From Thinopyrum elongatum (Eukaryota > Streptophyta > Magnoliopsida > Poales > Poaceae), in contig CM022297.1 in the NCBI GenBank assembly GCA_011799875.1, positions 362,084,921-362,148,920 on the forward strand: a stretch of DNA of 64,000 nt, written 5' to 3'. Both the position numbers and the translations under genes were made by a program. Numbering within the stretch: the first letter of the stretch is position 1; every line of letters starts with the position of its first letter. Positions 9,842 through 20,930 of the stretch are shown here, piece after piece. Under the pieces are notes generated by a model. That model saw only the letters and a program-made list of their open reading frames with translations. It searched no databases and was not told the DNA's origin.

Positions 9842-12013
9842 ATGGCGTCTAGCGAGGGAAATTACCACCGTAGAGGTCCTTACTTTGATGGTACTAATTT
9901 TGCTAGTTGGAAGCATAAGATGAAAATGCATATTCTTGGTTAAAACCCTGCCATTTGGGCTATTATGCGAATTGGCTTGCAAGGTGAATATTTTGAGTAT
10001 GGAATAGAACCGGATCATGAAGCGTCTGCGGGAGAATTGAAGATGTTGCAATACAATGCACAAGCTTGCGATATTCTCTTCAATGGATTGTGCCCCGAAG
10101 AATTCAACAAAATTAGCCGCCTTGAGAATGCAAAGGAAATTTGGGATACTTTGATTGAAATGCATGAAGGTACCGAGTCCGTCAAGGAATCCAAATTGGA
10201 TGTGCTTCAAAGTCAACTTGACAAGTTCAAAATGAAGGATGGTGAAGGAATCGCTGAAATGTACTCTAGGCTTGCTCTCATCACAAATGAGATTACCGGC
10301 TTAGGAAGCGAAGAGATGACCGACAAATTCATCATCAAGAAGATCCTAAGAGCCTTGGATGGAAAATATGATACCGTGTGCACCTTGATCCAAATGATGC
10401 CCAACTACAAAGATCTCAAGCCAACGGAAGTCATTGGTAGAATTGTTGCTCATGAGATGTCACTCAAGGATAAGGAAGAGCTCCACAACAAGTCTAGTGG
10501 TGCTTATAAAGCTTCATGTGATGCTCCTACAACATCAAGTGAGAAACAAGTCTTCAATGAAGAATTGAGCTTAATGGTGAAGAACTTCAACAAATTCTAC
10601 AAGAATAGAAGCAAAGAGAGAAGTTCCAAGTCAAGGTCCAACAATGACAAAAGATCTTCTAGTCATGATTGCAATTGCTACAATTGTGGAAGACCCGGAG
10701 ACTACTCCAATGAGTGTACGGCTCCCTACAAGAAAAGAGAAGATTCACCCAAGAGGAGAAGTAAAAGAGATGAATCACCACCAAGAGAGAGAAGGAGTAG
10801 GGATGATCATTATGAACGAAGACCCTCTCGTAGAAGCAAGGATTCAGAAAGGAAGGACAAGTCATCAAAGAGCTACACAAGACGAAGCCATCAAGCTCAC
10901 GTTGGTGAATGGGTATCCGGTTCTGACTCCGACAACTACTCCGAGAGAAGTTATCACTCCGACTCCGAATATACTCAAGATGAAGGTGTTGCCGGTCTTG
11001 CACTTGTGTCATCCAACTCCTACGACATATTTGACTCACCAAATGAAGGAATTGGAAGATGCTTCATGGCTAAAGGCCCTAAGGTATCACACCCCGAGTA
11101 TGTTGATTTCAATAGTGATGAAGATGATTTGCTAGGTGATGATGATTTACTTGTTGACAACATTAGTGATGAAAACTATGATGAAATTGCTATTAATCAT
11201 GCTAATCAAGATGAAACGAATGACAATGATAAGAAGGAGATTGAGCGTCTAACTAAAGAACTAAACACTCTTAAGTTAGCTCATGAAACAACTCTAGAGG
11301 ATCATCGAGAGCTTCTAAGAACTCATGAGAAGCTACGCTTCGAGAAGCTAAATTTAGAGCAAGAGCATCGGTTCCTAAAAGCAATCAATGATGATCTTTG
11401 AAAGAAGAGTTCTTCTTACATTGCCAAGCATTTACTCTTGTCTACTTATATGCCACAAGTAAAATCTAGCAACAAGAGCAAGAAAGATTCTTCTTCTAGT
11501 AGTAACAATAATCATGTTAAATCCAACATTGTTGCTTCTAGTAGTTCTCTTGATTCCACCAATGATTCTCTTAGGCAAGTTACATTTGAGCAAGAAAATA
11601 GTTTATTGAAGGGAATTATAGAGAAAGGTGTTTACAAGAGCCTTGCCGGAAGTAAGCAATTTGAGGAAATTGTACGCAAGCAAGGAAGACACCGGAAGAA
11701 TCAAGGTGTTGGTTTTGAACGGAAGTTCAATGCCAATGGAGTTGAGTGGGAAGAAGATCAATATCCCAAGACAAAGTTTGTTCCTCAACAATAAAAGTAT
11801 GACCCCACTTCTTTCAATGGAACACAAGCTCAAGATGATCTTCCAACACAAGACCACAAGCTAAAAGGAACGGACAACCTTCAAGAAGAGATTGATTCAT
11901 TTGAAGAAGCTCCTAAGACCATGGTCAAGTGGGTTCCCAAGACTACATCAAGTACGACTACAACTCCAAAGATTCCCATCAAGTTGATGTGGATCCCAAA
12001 GAAGAAGAACTAG
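9842..12013 (+). pseudogene. gag: Sirevirus-like gag (three in-frame stops)
   Basis: The frame starts at ATG 9842 (MASSEGNYHRRGPYFDG) and runs without frameshift to TAG at 12011-12013. It is broken by TAA 9941-9943, TGA 11399-11401 and TAA 11792-11794. The UBN2-like gag core covers about 9990-10460 (EIWDTLIEMHEGTE, KIRALD-type motifs). A zinc knuckle follows at 10670-10720 (CYNCGRPGDYSNEC) in which the usual His is Asp. Next come an Arg/Ser/Lys-rich stretch (10730-10900), acidic repeats, a Leu/Glu-rich helix (11230-11400) and a C-terminal part ending with two WxPK motifs. In autonomous relatives the frame would continue into protease; here it ends. Product role would be particle formation and RNA binding. 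Confidence 0.75.
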
Positions 12014-13761
12014 AGAGTTCTTGAGGGTGACTCCGCCAACATACATCACTCATATTCATTTTGGCAAGGACAAGTGCAATCAACTTCCATATCTTGCACT
12101 AGTTCAAGGAGTCACAAACCCTCTTGTTGGTAAGACAAGGGAGAAGGTAACCTAATGCTTTCGTGGACATCATCATATGTGTGTTTCACTCTATGTCTAT
12201 GGATATCCTTGTGTGTTTCTTGTGGGACTAACCCATGTAGGTATTGAAAGTGCAACTCACTCCAATGGATTGCTCCAAATGATCTACATCAACATTGAGC
12301 ATCCACATCTTCAACACCTACATGAAGTCATCATCGACAAAACCCAAGGTTAGTTCATCCCTTTAAGGGGGGATATCACATCTAGGGGGAGCTTTTCTCT
12401 AAGAATTGAGCTAAAGCAACTCTAATGATGTGAATACAACAATGTTTTATGTAAAAGTGGTAACCCCACTTGTGCTTAAACGATGAGTATGACCTATGAT
12501 CAAATGTTCTCATTTGACTCCTAAGTCAATATACTCATATATAGATGACCTAGTCATTGCCAATTGCTTGATAGATGCTAGAATGTTTGTGCATGCTTTG
12601 CCACATGTTTTATTTGCCATCTTATTGTGTGAGCATGTTGGTTGCATAATTTTCTCCATTCAAGGACATCCATTTGTTGCTTTGATTGTTTGATTTCTTT
12701 TCTTTTTGCCAAATGGATGGACAAGAACGCCTAAGTACTCCCTCTAGATATCTATGCTTTTTCTCGTCTCAAACTCTATTCTTGCTACATCACAAAGTTT
12801 GAACAAAGTTGAATTTGGACCCTCCAAGTGAGGAGAACTCGGAGCCACCGGTCCGTCAAGAGCTTAACTTCCAAAACCTCTTAATGCCTTTCGGTCAGAC
12901 CAACTCTCTCGTACTCGGTCTCACCGAACTCATTAAGTTGATCTAGGTTTTCAATCTCGGTGCAACCGATTAGAACCATTCGGTCACACCGAGTTGCAGC
13001 AACTGCTAGCAGTTTTGCATCTCGGTGCCACCGAGTAGTTCCATTCGGTCACACTGACAGCGCCTGGTTATTTATACTATGCGTACCCGTACGGTCGAAA
13101 ATCACTTCAACCGCACGAGCCCGCACCCCAGCACTGCCGCCCCTGGTCTCCGGATCGTCGCCGTCATCGCCAGTGACCTCCTACCGCTGGTCTCCGCCGC
13201 CGTCAACAGAATCCTCACCGCCGTTGCCGCCATAGCAAGTCCGTCGCCAAGTTAGGGTACGGACTTGACCCTGTGTGCTTTCCATAACTCCAACTCTTGC
13301 ACAAAGTATAATGCCCATGTTCTTCCCACATATGAGATTGATCTATCCACCAAAAGAACTCCTTAGAATAGATTTGATGCAAAAACTTAGGGTTAGGTTT
13401 CCGCCGAACCCATCTCGGACCGACCGATCTGAGGATCTTGGTCACACTGATTGGCCCTGGCCATTGCACAAGTACAACTCGGTCTGGCCAAAGTGTACTG
13501 ATTGGTGCGACCGAAATCACTTTCTCTATGAAACCCTAGCATCTCGGAGTCACCAAACTGCGTTTCGGTCTGACCGAAACTGTGTGTTTAGACTCTGTTA
13601 GTGCTTCGGTGTCACCTAGTTTTTCAAATCGGTAGCTCCGAAATGCTTTCTGTAGAAAACTAAAGTTAAGTTTTTGACTCAATATTTTGCCAAATAAGCT
13701 GCACTTTGTGATGCTCATCCACTCTATCTATACCCAACTATTCACAGGGTCAGTTTCAGCT
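12014..13761 (+). other. Noncoding interior with second inverted-motif array and TATA-like site
   Basis: No open frame with recognisable similarity is present. Two clusters of CGGT(N3-4)ACCG-type motifs occur: 12893-13060 and 13409-13640. Between them lies TATTTATACT (13069-13078), followed by a C/G-rich leader-like stretch (13090-13240). This resembles a second promoter and 5' leader ahead of the non-pol frame at 13762. That reading is inference; transcription data would be needed. Confidence 0.4.
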
Positions 13762-16700
13762 ATGTCAAAGGGCAGTGATAGTCAGAACAAGTCTGAAGAG
13801 CAGCTCAACCTCAGTGTGGGAACTAGTCCCTCTAGCAGCTATGATGAGGGGAGTAGGAGCACTCCCAGCAATTTGCCTAAGGCAGCTACCAGGACCAGGA
13901 AGAAGAGAACATCTGAATCTGAGGATGAAGATTTTGTTGTTGAGGAGGAGGTGACCTCCAAGAAGAAGGTGCTCAAGAAAGAGTATGCTGTAGCTGCAAC
14001 CAAGCCTGGAATGCAGAATAAGGCTCCTGCTAAGAGAGCTCCAATGTCAAAGGCCAGAGCCTCAACCCAAGAAAACCATGGAATTCACTCTTAAACTAAG
14101 AGAGGAAGAGGCTGCAGGTGGAAAGAAGAGGAAGGAGAGAGTCAGAAAGACCATTGCCAGAGTCATTGGCAAACCTTCTATGATGAGAGATTCTGAAGAA
14201 TAAGAGGAGGAGGAAGAGCCTGTTGCACCCCCTGCAAAGACTCAGAAGTTTATGGGGGATGCCATAAGGACTGGGGCTGCTCCATCTAAGCCCAAGTCTG
14301 CCCCCAAGCCTTCAGCTCAAGCTCAAGCTCCCAAGACAACTGCACCAAAGAGATCGACAAGGAATATACCTGCTGCTGAAAAGAACAAGACCCCAGTGCC
14401 TGAAGCTCAAGAAGAATAAGAGTCACAAGTGCTTAGAAAGTTGTAGCCAAAGATTCCAAATCATAGTGATGATCATCCTGTGGCAGAGAATATGAAGCTA
14501 AGAAAGGATGCAGGTCTGAGACTTTGGAGACAGACAGATTCCTATGCCACCAGAAGAAGAACTGCTGTAGACTACCACTTTCACACCAAGGAAAAACAAG
14601 ATTTCTATGAGACTGACCTTTTGGACAAGAAGCCCATTGTTTGTGATATGAAATGGGTTGACTGGGAACACATTGATGACAATGAAGACTACTTCCCAAG
14701 TGTGCATGAGAGCTTTAGATTGAATGGTGTTGACAAGTTTGTTGGTCAGAAGTTGACTAAGTGGAACGATGAGATGATCATGCAATTCTATTCCACTGCT
14801 CACTTCTACCCTGATGGGAAGATTGTATGGATGACTGAGGGAACAAGATATCAATCTACTATCTCAGAATGGGCCAAGCTGGTCAATGCCCCAGAGGAGG
14901 AAGAAAATGACATTGATGTATATGCTAAGCCTAGGAAGAATCACGACTCCATGGCTAATATATACAAGCCAATTCCTAATGAAGCCTTGGAGACTCACAA
15001 GTTTGGATCAATATACTATCAGCTTGCTGGTTTAACCACCATCAACACTATATTGAGGCATACTCTTTTGCCCAAGTCAGGAGATCATAGAATGATCCGT
15101 GGTCACTCCATCAACTTGCTTCACTTGTTTGATGTTCCTCAGAAGTTCAAGGTGATGAGCCTGATTGTGGAAACTGTGAAGAGAACAGCTGCTGATCATA
15201 AGAGATCTTGTGGATATGCCCCTCACATTCAAATGTTGATCAATTCCAAGATGGGAACTGGGACATATCTTCTTGACTGAGAGCATCTTCCCTTGAGGCC
15301 AGATTTTGAGGACAACGAGGTTTTCATGGATGCATCCCATCCTACTTGTGCAGAAGCCCAGGAGAAGAGAGAGAAAGCAAAGGCTGCAAAAGCAGCAAAG
15401 GCAGCAAGTGCACCAGATGCCTCCATAGTGCTACTCAAGACCAAGCAAGATCAACTCAGTTATCTGCTTGAGGCTACAGTGAGAATTGAGAAGGTCTTGG
15501 CCACCCTGACTCAAAATCAGGAAAGTCTTGAGAGGATCATTGAGACAAAATTTCATGACCTAGATGTGAAGGTCACTGAGATACAGACCATTGTGGAGAA
15601 GCTCCAAGAAGATGCTGAGGACAGGAAGGATAGATGTCGGCGTGCGACACCTATGGGACCCCAAAGGACCCCTTTATGATTCGGCAGGGAGAGAGGTATG
15701 CGCAAAGAGCAGAACCAACGATCGACGTGGGGTGATTTTACCTAGGTTCGGGCCGCTAATTAGCGTAAAACCCTACTCCTGCCTTGTTTTAATTATGAGT
15801 GTTCTTGAGCCCAGGCTCCAGGAGCGCTTGCGATGAACAGTATGTTCAAAGAGCAGCTACGCATGCAGAATGGGCCAGAAGATCAGCGTAAAACCCTACT
15901 CCTGCTTTGTGTTCTTATTAATGTTCTTGAGCCCAGCCTTCAGGAGCGCTCGCAATGAACAGTACATTCAAAGAGCAGCTACGCATACAGAATGGGCCAG
16001 AAGTTCTCCTCCCCCGTAGCAGTTGCCTTGGGCCTCCTTTTATATACTCAAAGGGGGCTCCACAGTGGCAAAATGTACATACATTGAGGTGTAAAGTAGC
16101 TACAGGGTATCATACCTAACCCCTGACGGATTAGGACAAACGCATTTAATGCACCGTGAGGTGTCCGTTTAGGTGTCCTCACTTTCTTGGGGATGGAAAA
16201 AGGGGCCATCCCATCAGCACCGCTTAAGCTCTCCTCCACTGGCGCGTTGCCACGCATCCAAAGAAGGACCCAGAATGTCGGGCTTGTTGCTGTGCCAAAG
16301 CGGTGGCACAGCAACAAAATCTTGCCGGGCGCTGAATCTTGCCGAGCGCCGAATCTTGCCGGTCTCCGCAGGCCACCCCGGCAAGATCTTGCCGGGAAGC
16401 TGGCCTTCGGATTCCAGCTCTTCTCATCTGCTGATCCTCATATCTCTGACTTGAGAATTTCTTTTGTGGTCTGAGTCAACCTCGAACTGTTCCCCGACAA
16501 GCCTTGCCGCGAGTATGGCTACAACTGCCCATGCACAAGTACGGGGTATTAATGGCACAATACTTAGTACACCGACAATAGACCAACTACATATACTTTT
16601 CAGAGAGTGCCAAGGGCACAAAGGTCATCAGCAGTGCCAGTTGTTATAGACTCCAGGACTACTACTTCAGCACCTGCAGCAACTGCCACGGTTGTACCTC

Positions 16701-16831
16701 CAGTGTCAACCCCTCCAGCTCCACAGACTTCCTCAGAAGCATTTGCAGATGCCCTCCTCTCCACGCCATCTACGCACACCGGAGTGACAAGCCAGAAGAC
16801 CCCTTCAGGAGCTCCCGGCGATCGTGCCTAG
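13762..16831 (+). pseudogene. Second, non-pol ORF of Sirevirus-like element (broken, split by solo LTR)
   Basis: The start is taken as ATG 13762 (MSKGSDSQNKSEEQ). A Lys/Glu/Ala-rich basic N-terminal region runs to about 14075, where a frameshift moves the frame to the one containing 14078-15634. Stops lie near 14200, 14417 and 14443 and at 15278-15280. The segment 14480-15280 has a globular look with Trp-rich motifs (FYPDGKIVWMTEGTRY, ISEWAKLV). The segment 15300-15634 is Ala/Lys-rich and then coiled-coil-like (LLEATVRIEKVLATLTQNQ). After the solo LTR and one target-duplication copy the same frame resumes at 16583 and ends at TAG 16829-16831 in a Pro/Ser/Thr-rich tail. The Trp-rich part loosely recalls plant transposon-associated domains (Transposase_32 or Athila ORF1 type), without certainty. 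Function unknown. Confidence 0.55.
15635..16577 (-). mobile_element. Solo LTR of a gypsy-type element
   Basis: The 943-bp LTR reads TGTCGG...CCGACA and is flanked on both sides by ATAGA (15630-15634 and 16578-16582). No internal sequence remains, so it is a solo LTR. The minus orientation follows from the TATA box on that strand (AGTATATAAAAGG, about 16033-16047) and from the block ACCTAGGTTCGG...CCTACTCCTGC, shared in the same sense with the Tat LTR at 5294-5837. A roughly 120-bp segment is tandemly duplicated inside it (about 15766-15885 and 15886-15999). Confidence 0.88.
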
Positions 16832-17355
16832 AGTGTCGTATAGCACTATATGTTTTCAAACTTTTTGGTAACTTGTTGCCAAAGGGGGAGAAAGTGTATA
16901 GATCTTAGGCTTCGAGAGAGAGAGAGAGAGTGTTGGTTTTATTTGCTTCTCTTGCTACTTTGATCATTTGGTTGTTTAATTCCTATGCTATTTTTTGTTA
17001 TGCTCGTGAGATACTTATGATCATGTGTTTGATCATACCATGCTTAATGTGGTTGCTTGATTATATCCATGAATTTGTGTATGATCAAACACTTTAACCC
17101 TTGGTGATGAGTGCATGTTATTTAACTCTTATCATTTTGAGCGCTCCACCAAGATGTATGTGACATGGAAGAGTGACCCATGATCCTAATCGATTGTGCA
17201 TTTGCATTCAAAAGCAAATTTTTAAATAATGCACAAATTTAGGGGGAGCTCTTGCTTATCACATACTTCTCAAAGCGACGATGTATTTCATTCATATTAT
17301 CATTTGTCGAAGCATTGATCTATATGTTGTCATCACTTACCAAAAAGGGGTAGAT

Positions 17356-17944
17356 TGAAAGTGCAACTAATCATCGGGTGGTTTTGGTAATTCATAACAA
17401 CATATAGCTCATTGAACTAATATCCATTCAAGTTAAATATTTCAGAAAGTTCAATGATTGGCATGGCATGGACTAGAGATGTGGACCCCTCAAAATGCTA
17501 AGGACACATATTGGCAAAAGGTCAAGACTCTTCATTTCTATTTTAGTGATCCAAGATCACATTGAGTCCATAGGAAAGCCAATACTATTAAAAGGGGATG
17601 AGGTGTTGCTTAATGATCTACTTGCTCAAAGTGCTTAGTGATATTGCTCCAAAACCCTCAGCCACTCTCTCATTCCAAATATGTCCAAAACTCAAAGTCA
17701 AACTCGACCCCACCGATTTGATCTATCCGGCGCCATCGAGTTCAGTTGACATAGCCACAGCCAGAAACCCTAGACAATTCAGTCACACTGATACGGATCT
17801 CGGTCTCACCGAGATGGCCTTGCAAACTCTCTGTTGCCTGTTGCAATTATTTCGGTCTCACCGAAATGTGCAATCGGTCCCACCGAGTTTGCTTGACAAA
17901 CTCTCTATTGCTTGTTGCAATTATTTCGGTCTCACCGAAATGTG
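17356..17944 (+). repeat. 3' LTR of Sirevirus-like element, truncated
   Basis: Starts TGAAAGTGCAACTAATC directly after CCAAAAAGGGGTAGAT, a purine-tract-like plus-strand primer. It matches the first ~510 bp of the 5' LTR, then a repeated inner segment, and stops at 17944 where Athila pol begins. About 1 kb including the TATA box is missing. Confidence 0.82.
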
Positions 17945-20628
17945 GTAAGAAATGAAATACTAAAGCTTCTAGAGGTAGGTATAATTTATCCTATTGCTGA
18001 TAGTAGATGGGTAAGTCCTGTTCATTGTGTCCCTAAGCAGGGAGGTACTACTGTTGTTCCTAATGATAAGAATGAATTGATTCTGCAAAGAATTGTCACA
18101 GGTTATAGAATGGTAATAAATTTTAGGAAGTTAAACAAAGCTACTAGGAAAGATCATTATCCTCTACCTTTTATTGATCAAATGCTAGAAAGACTATCAA
18201 AGCATACACACTTAGGCTTTCTAGATGGCTATTCTGGTTTTTCCCAAATACCTGTGTCACAAGAGGATCTAGAAAAAACTACTTTTACGTGCCCTTTTGG
18301 TACCTTTGCTTATAGACGTATGCCTTTTGGTTTATGTAATGCACCTGCTACCTTTCAAAGATGTATGACTGCTATATTATCTGACTTTTGTGAAAATATT
18401 GTTGAGGTTTTCATGGATGATTTCTCCGTTTATGGAACTTCTTTTGTTGATTGCTTAAGCAACCTTGATCGAGTTTTGCAGAGATGTGAAGAAACTAATC
18501 TTGTCTTGAACTGGGAGAAGTGCCACTTTATGGTTAATGAAGGTATTGTCTTGGGGCATAAAATTTCTGAAAGAGGTATTGAAGTTGATAAAGCTAAAGT
18601 TGATACTATTGAAAAAATGTTGTGTCCTAAAGGTATCAATGGTATAAGAAGTTTCCTTGGCCATGCTGGTTTCTATAGGAGGTTTATTAAAGACTTCTCT
18701 CAAATTTCTAGGCCTCTTACTAATCTCTTGCAAAAGGATGTTCCATTTGTTTTTGATGATGATTGTGTAGAAGCATTTGAAATACTTAAGAAAGCCTTAA
18801 TTTCTACACCTATTGTTCAACCACCTGATTGGAACCTATACCCTTTGAAATTATGTGTGATGCTAGTGATTATGCTATTGGTGCTGTTCTAGGACAAAGA
18901 GTTGATAAGAAATTAAATGTTATCCATTATGCTAGTAAAACTCTAGACAGTGCTCAACTAAATTATGCTACTACTGAAAAGGAGTTTTTAGCAGTTGTCT
19001 TTGCTTGTGATAAGTTCAGATCTTATATTGTTGATTCCAAAGTAACTGTTCACACCGGTCATGCTGCTATTAAATATCTTATGGAAAAGAAAGACGCTAA
19101 ACCTAGACTTATTAGATGGGTTCTCTTCTTGCAAGAATTTGATTTGCATATTATTGATAGAAAGGGAGCTGAGAACCCCGTAGCAGACAACTTGTTTAGG
19201 TTAGAAAATATTCTTGATGACCCACTACCTATTGATGATAGCTTCCCTGATGAATAATTAGCTGTCATAAATGCTTCTCGTAGTACTTCATGGTATGCTG
19301 ATTATGCCAATTATATTGTTGCTAAATTTATACCACCTAGTTTCACATACCAACAAAAGAAAAAGTTTTTCTATGATTTAAGACATTACTTCTGGGATGA
19401 CCCACACCTTTATAAAGAAGGAGTAGATGGTGTTATTAGATGTTGTGTATCTGAGCATGAACAGGAACAGATCCTACGCAAGTGTCACTCCGATGCCTAC
19501 GGAGGGCACCATGCTGGTGATAGAACTGCACACAAAGTATTACAATCTGGTTTTTATTGGCCTACTCTTTTTAAGGATGCTCATCAGTTTGTATATTCTT
19601 GTGATGAATGTCAAAGAATTGGTAATATTAGTAGACATCAGGAAATGCCTATGAATTATTCACTTGTTATTGAACCATTTGATGTTTGGGGATTTGATTA
19701 CATGGGACCTTTTCCTTCCTCCAATGGGTACACACATATTTTGGTTGCTGTTGATTACGTTACTAAGTGGGTAGAAGCTATTCCAACTAGTAGTGCTGAT
19801 CATAACACCTCCATTAAAATGGTTAAAGAAGTTATTTTCCAGAGGCTTGGAGTCCCTAGATATTTAATGACTGATGGTGGTTCACAGTTTATTCATGGTG
19901 CTTTCCTTAAATTGCTTGCTAAGTATGATGTTAACCATAAAATTGCATCTCCATATCACCCTCAGTCTAGTGGTCAAGTAGAACTAAGTAACTGAGAAAT
20001 AAAGTTGTTTTAGCAGAACACTGTTAATAGATCCAGAAAGAATTGGTCTAAGAAATTTGATGATGCACTATGGGCTTATAGAACTACTTATAAAAACCCT
20101 ATGGGTATGTCTCCTTATAAAATGGTTTATGGAAAAGCATGTCACTTACCTCTTGAACTAGAACATAAAGCTTATTGGGTAATTAAAGAACTTAACTATG
20201 ATTTCAAACTTGCCGGTGAGAAGAGGCTATTTGACATTAGCTCACTTGATGAATGGAGAACCCAAGCCTATGAAAATGCCAAATTTTTTAAAGAGAAAGT
20301 TACAAGATGGCATGATAAAAGGATACAAAAGCGTGAATTTAATGTAGGTGACCATGTCTTGCTATACAATTCTCGTTTAAGATTTTTTGTAGGAAAGCTT
20401 CTCTCTAAATGGGATGGGCCTTACATTATTGAGGAAGTTTATCATTCCAGTGCCATCAAAATCAACAATGCCGAAGGCAATAACCTGAAGGTGGTAAACG
20501 GGCAAAGAATCAAACATTATATCTCAGGTACTCCCATAAATGTTGAAACCAATATTATTAATACCATAACACCAGAGGAGTACGTAAGGGATATCTACGA
20601 GAATGTTCCAGACTCCGAAAAGGAATAG
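17945..20628 (+). pseudogene. pol: Athila copy A pol: RT, RNase H, integrase (N-terminally truncated)
   Basis: Coding begins abruptly inside RT, matching copy C from 38252. RT motifs are present, and the active site FMDDFSVYG (about 18410-18435) is intact, unlike copies B and C. A 2-base insertion near 18832 shifts the frame into RNase H ([21 protein letters not shown], about 18850-19030). TAA 19255-19257 precedes the integrase zinc-binding region ([17 protein letters not shown], about 19500-19615). The integrase core shows WGFDYMGPF, TDGGSQF and GQVEL, the three acidic positions, at 19680-19990. TGA 19993-19995 and another stop soon after precede the C-terminal part (20101-20628). The frame ends at TAG 20626-20628. 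Integrase inserts the element DNA; the copy cannot make a full product. Confidence 0.85.
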
Positions 20629-20640
20629 GTATGTGATACG

Positions 20641-20910
20641 GTAAGTAAACCGACCCCAAAACTTTTCCAAAAGCAATTTTACTCCGTTTGGAATATTTAA
20701 AAAATTTGGAAAATAAAAAGTAGTCCAAAAGGTGCACGAGGAGGCGACAAGCCTCCCAGTCTTTTGGCCACCTCATGTGCCCTCTGGACTCCGTTTTCTT
20801 GTAGTACACTCCTTTTGGTCGGTAAAAATTCATTATATAATCTCTCGAAGGTTTTGACCACCGTACCATGGCAATATCTCCTGTTTTTGTTTTGAGCTAT
20901 TTTCTGCCAG
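20641..20910 (+). other. Candidate intron between pol and ORF3 in Athila copy A
   Basis: Twelve bases after the pol stop lies ACG|GTAAGTAAAC, a strong plant 5' splice site. CTATTTTCTGCCAG (ending 20910) is a good 3' site 20 bases before the ORF3 ATG at 20931. Both signals are also present in copy B (donor at 26711, acceptor at 7766-7767), there pulled apart by the copy A insertion. Splicing is inferred, not shown. Confidence 0.35.
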
Positions 20911-20930
20911 AGTTTTCAAGGCCAGGCATC

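Larger units (their letters stand above)
8179..17944 (+). mobile_element. Sirevirus-like Ty1/copia element, non-autonomous, 3' LTR truncated
   Basis: The 5' LTR (8179-9757) and partial 3' LTR (17356-17944) bracket about 7.6 kb. This interior holds a tRNA-Met-type primer site, a long gag frame (9842-12013), a noncoding stretch, a second frame unrelated to pol (13762-16831) and a purine tract before the 3' LTR. No protease, integrase, RT or RNase H could be found. Gag of the UBN2/CCHC kind with an Arg/Ser-rich stretch, and arrays of short inverted motifs in the LTR, fit the Sirevirus (Maximus) lineage; that placement is inference. It sits inside the 5' LTR of Athila copy A. Its right end fuses to Athila pol through a 3-bp overlap (GTG, 17942-17944). 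Confidence 0.75.

Noticed and set aside
16912..16932. GA repeat as a functional array
   Set aside because: A simple dinucleotide run; nothing else marks it.
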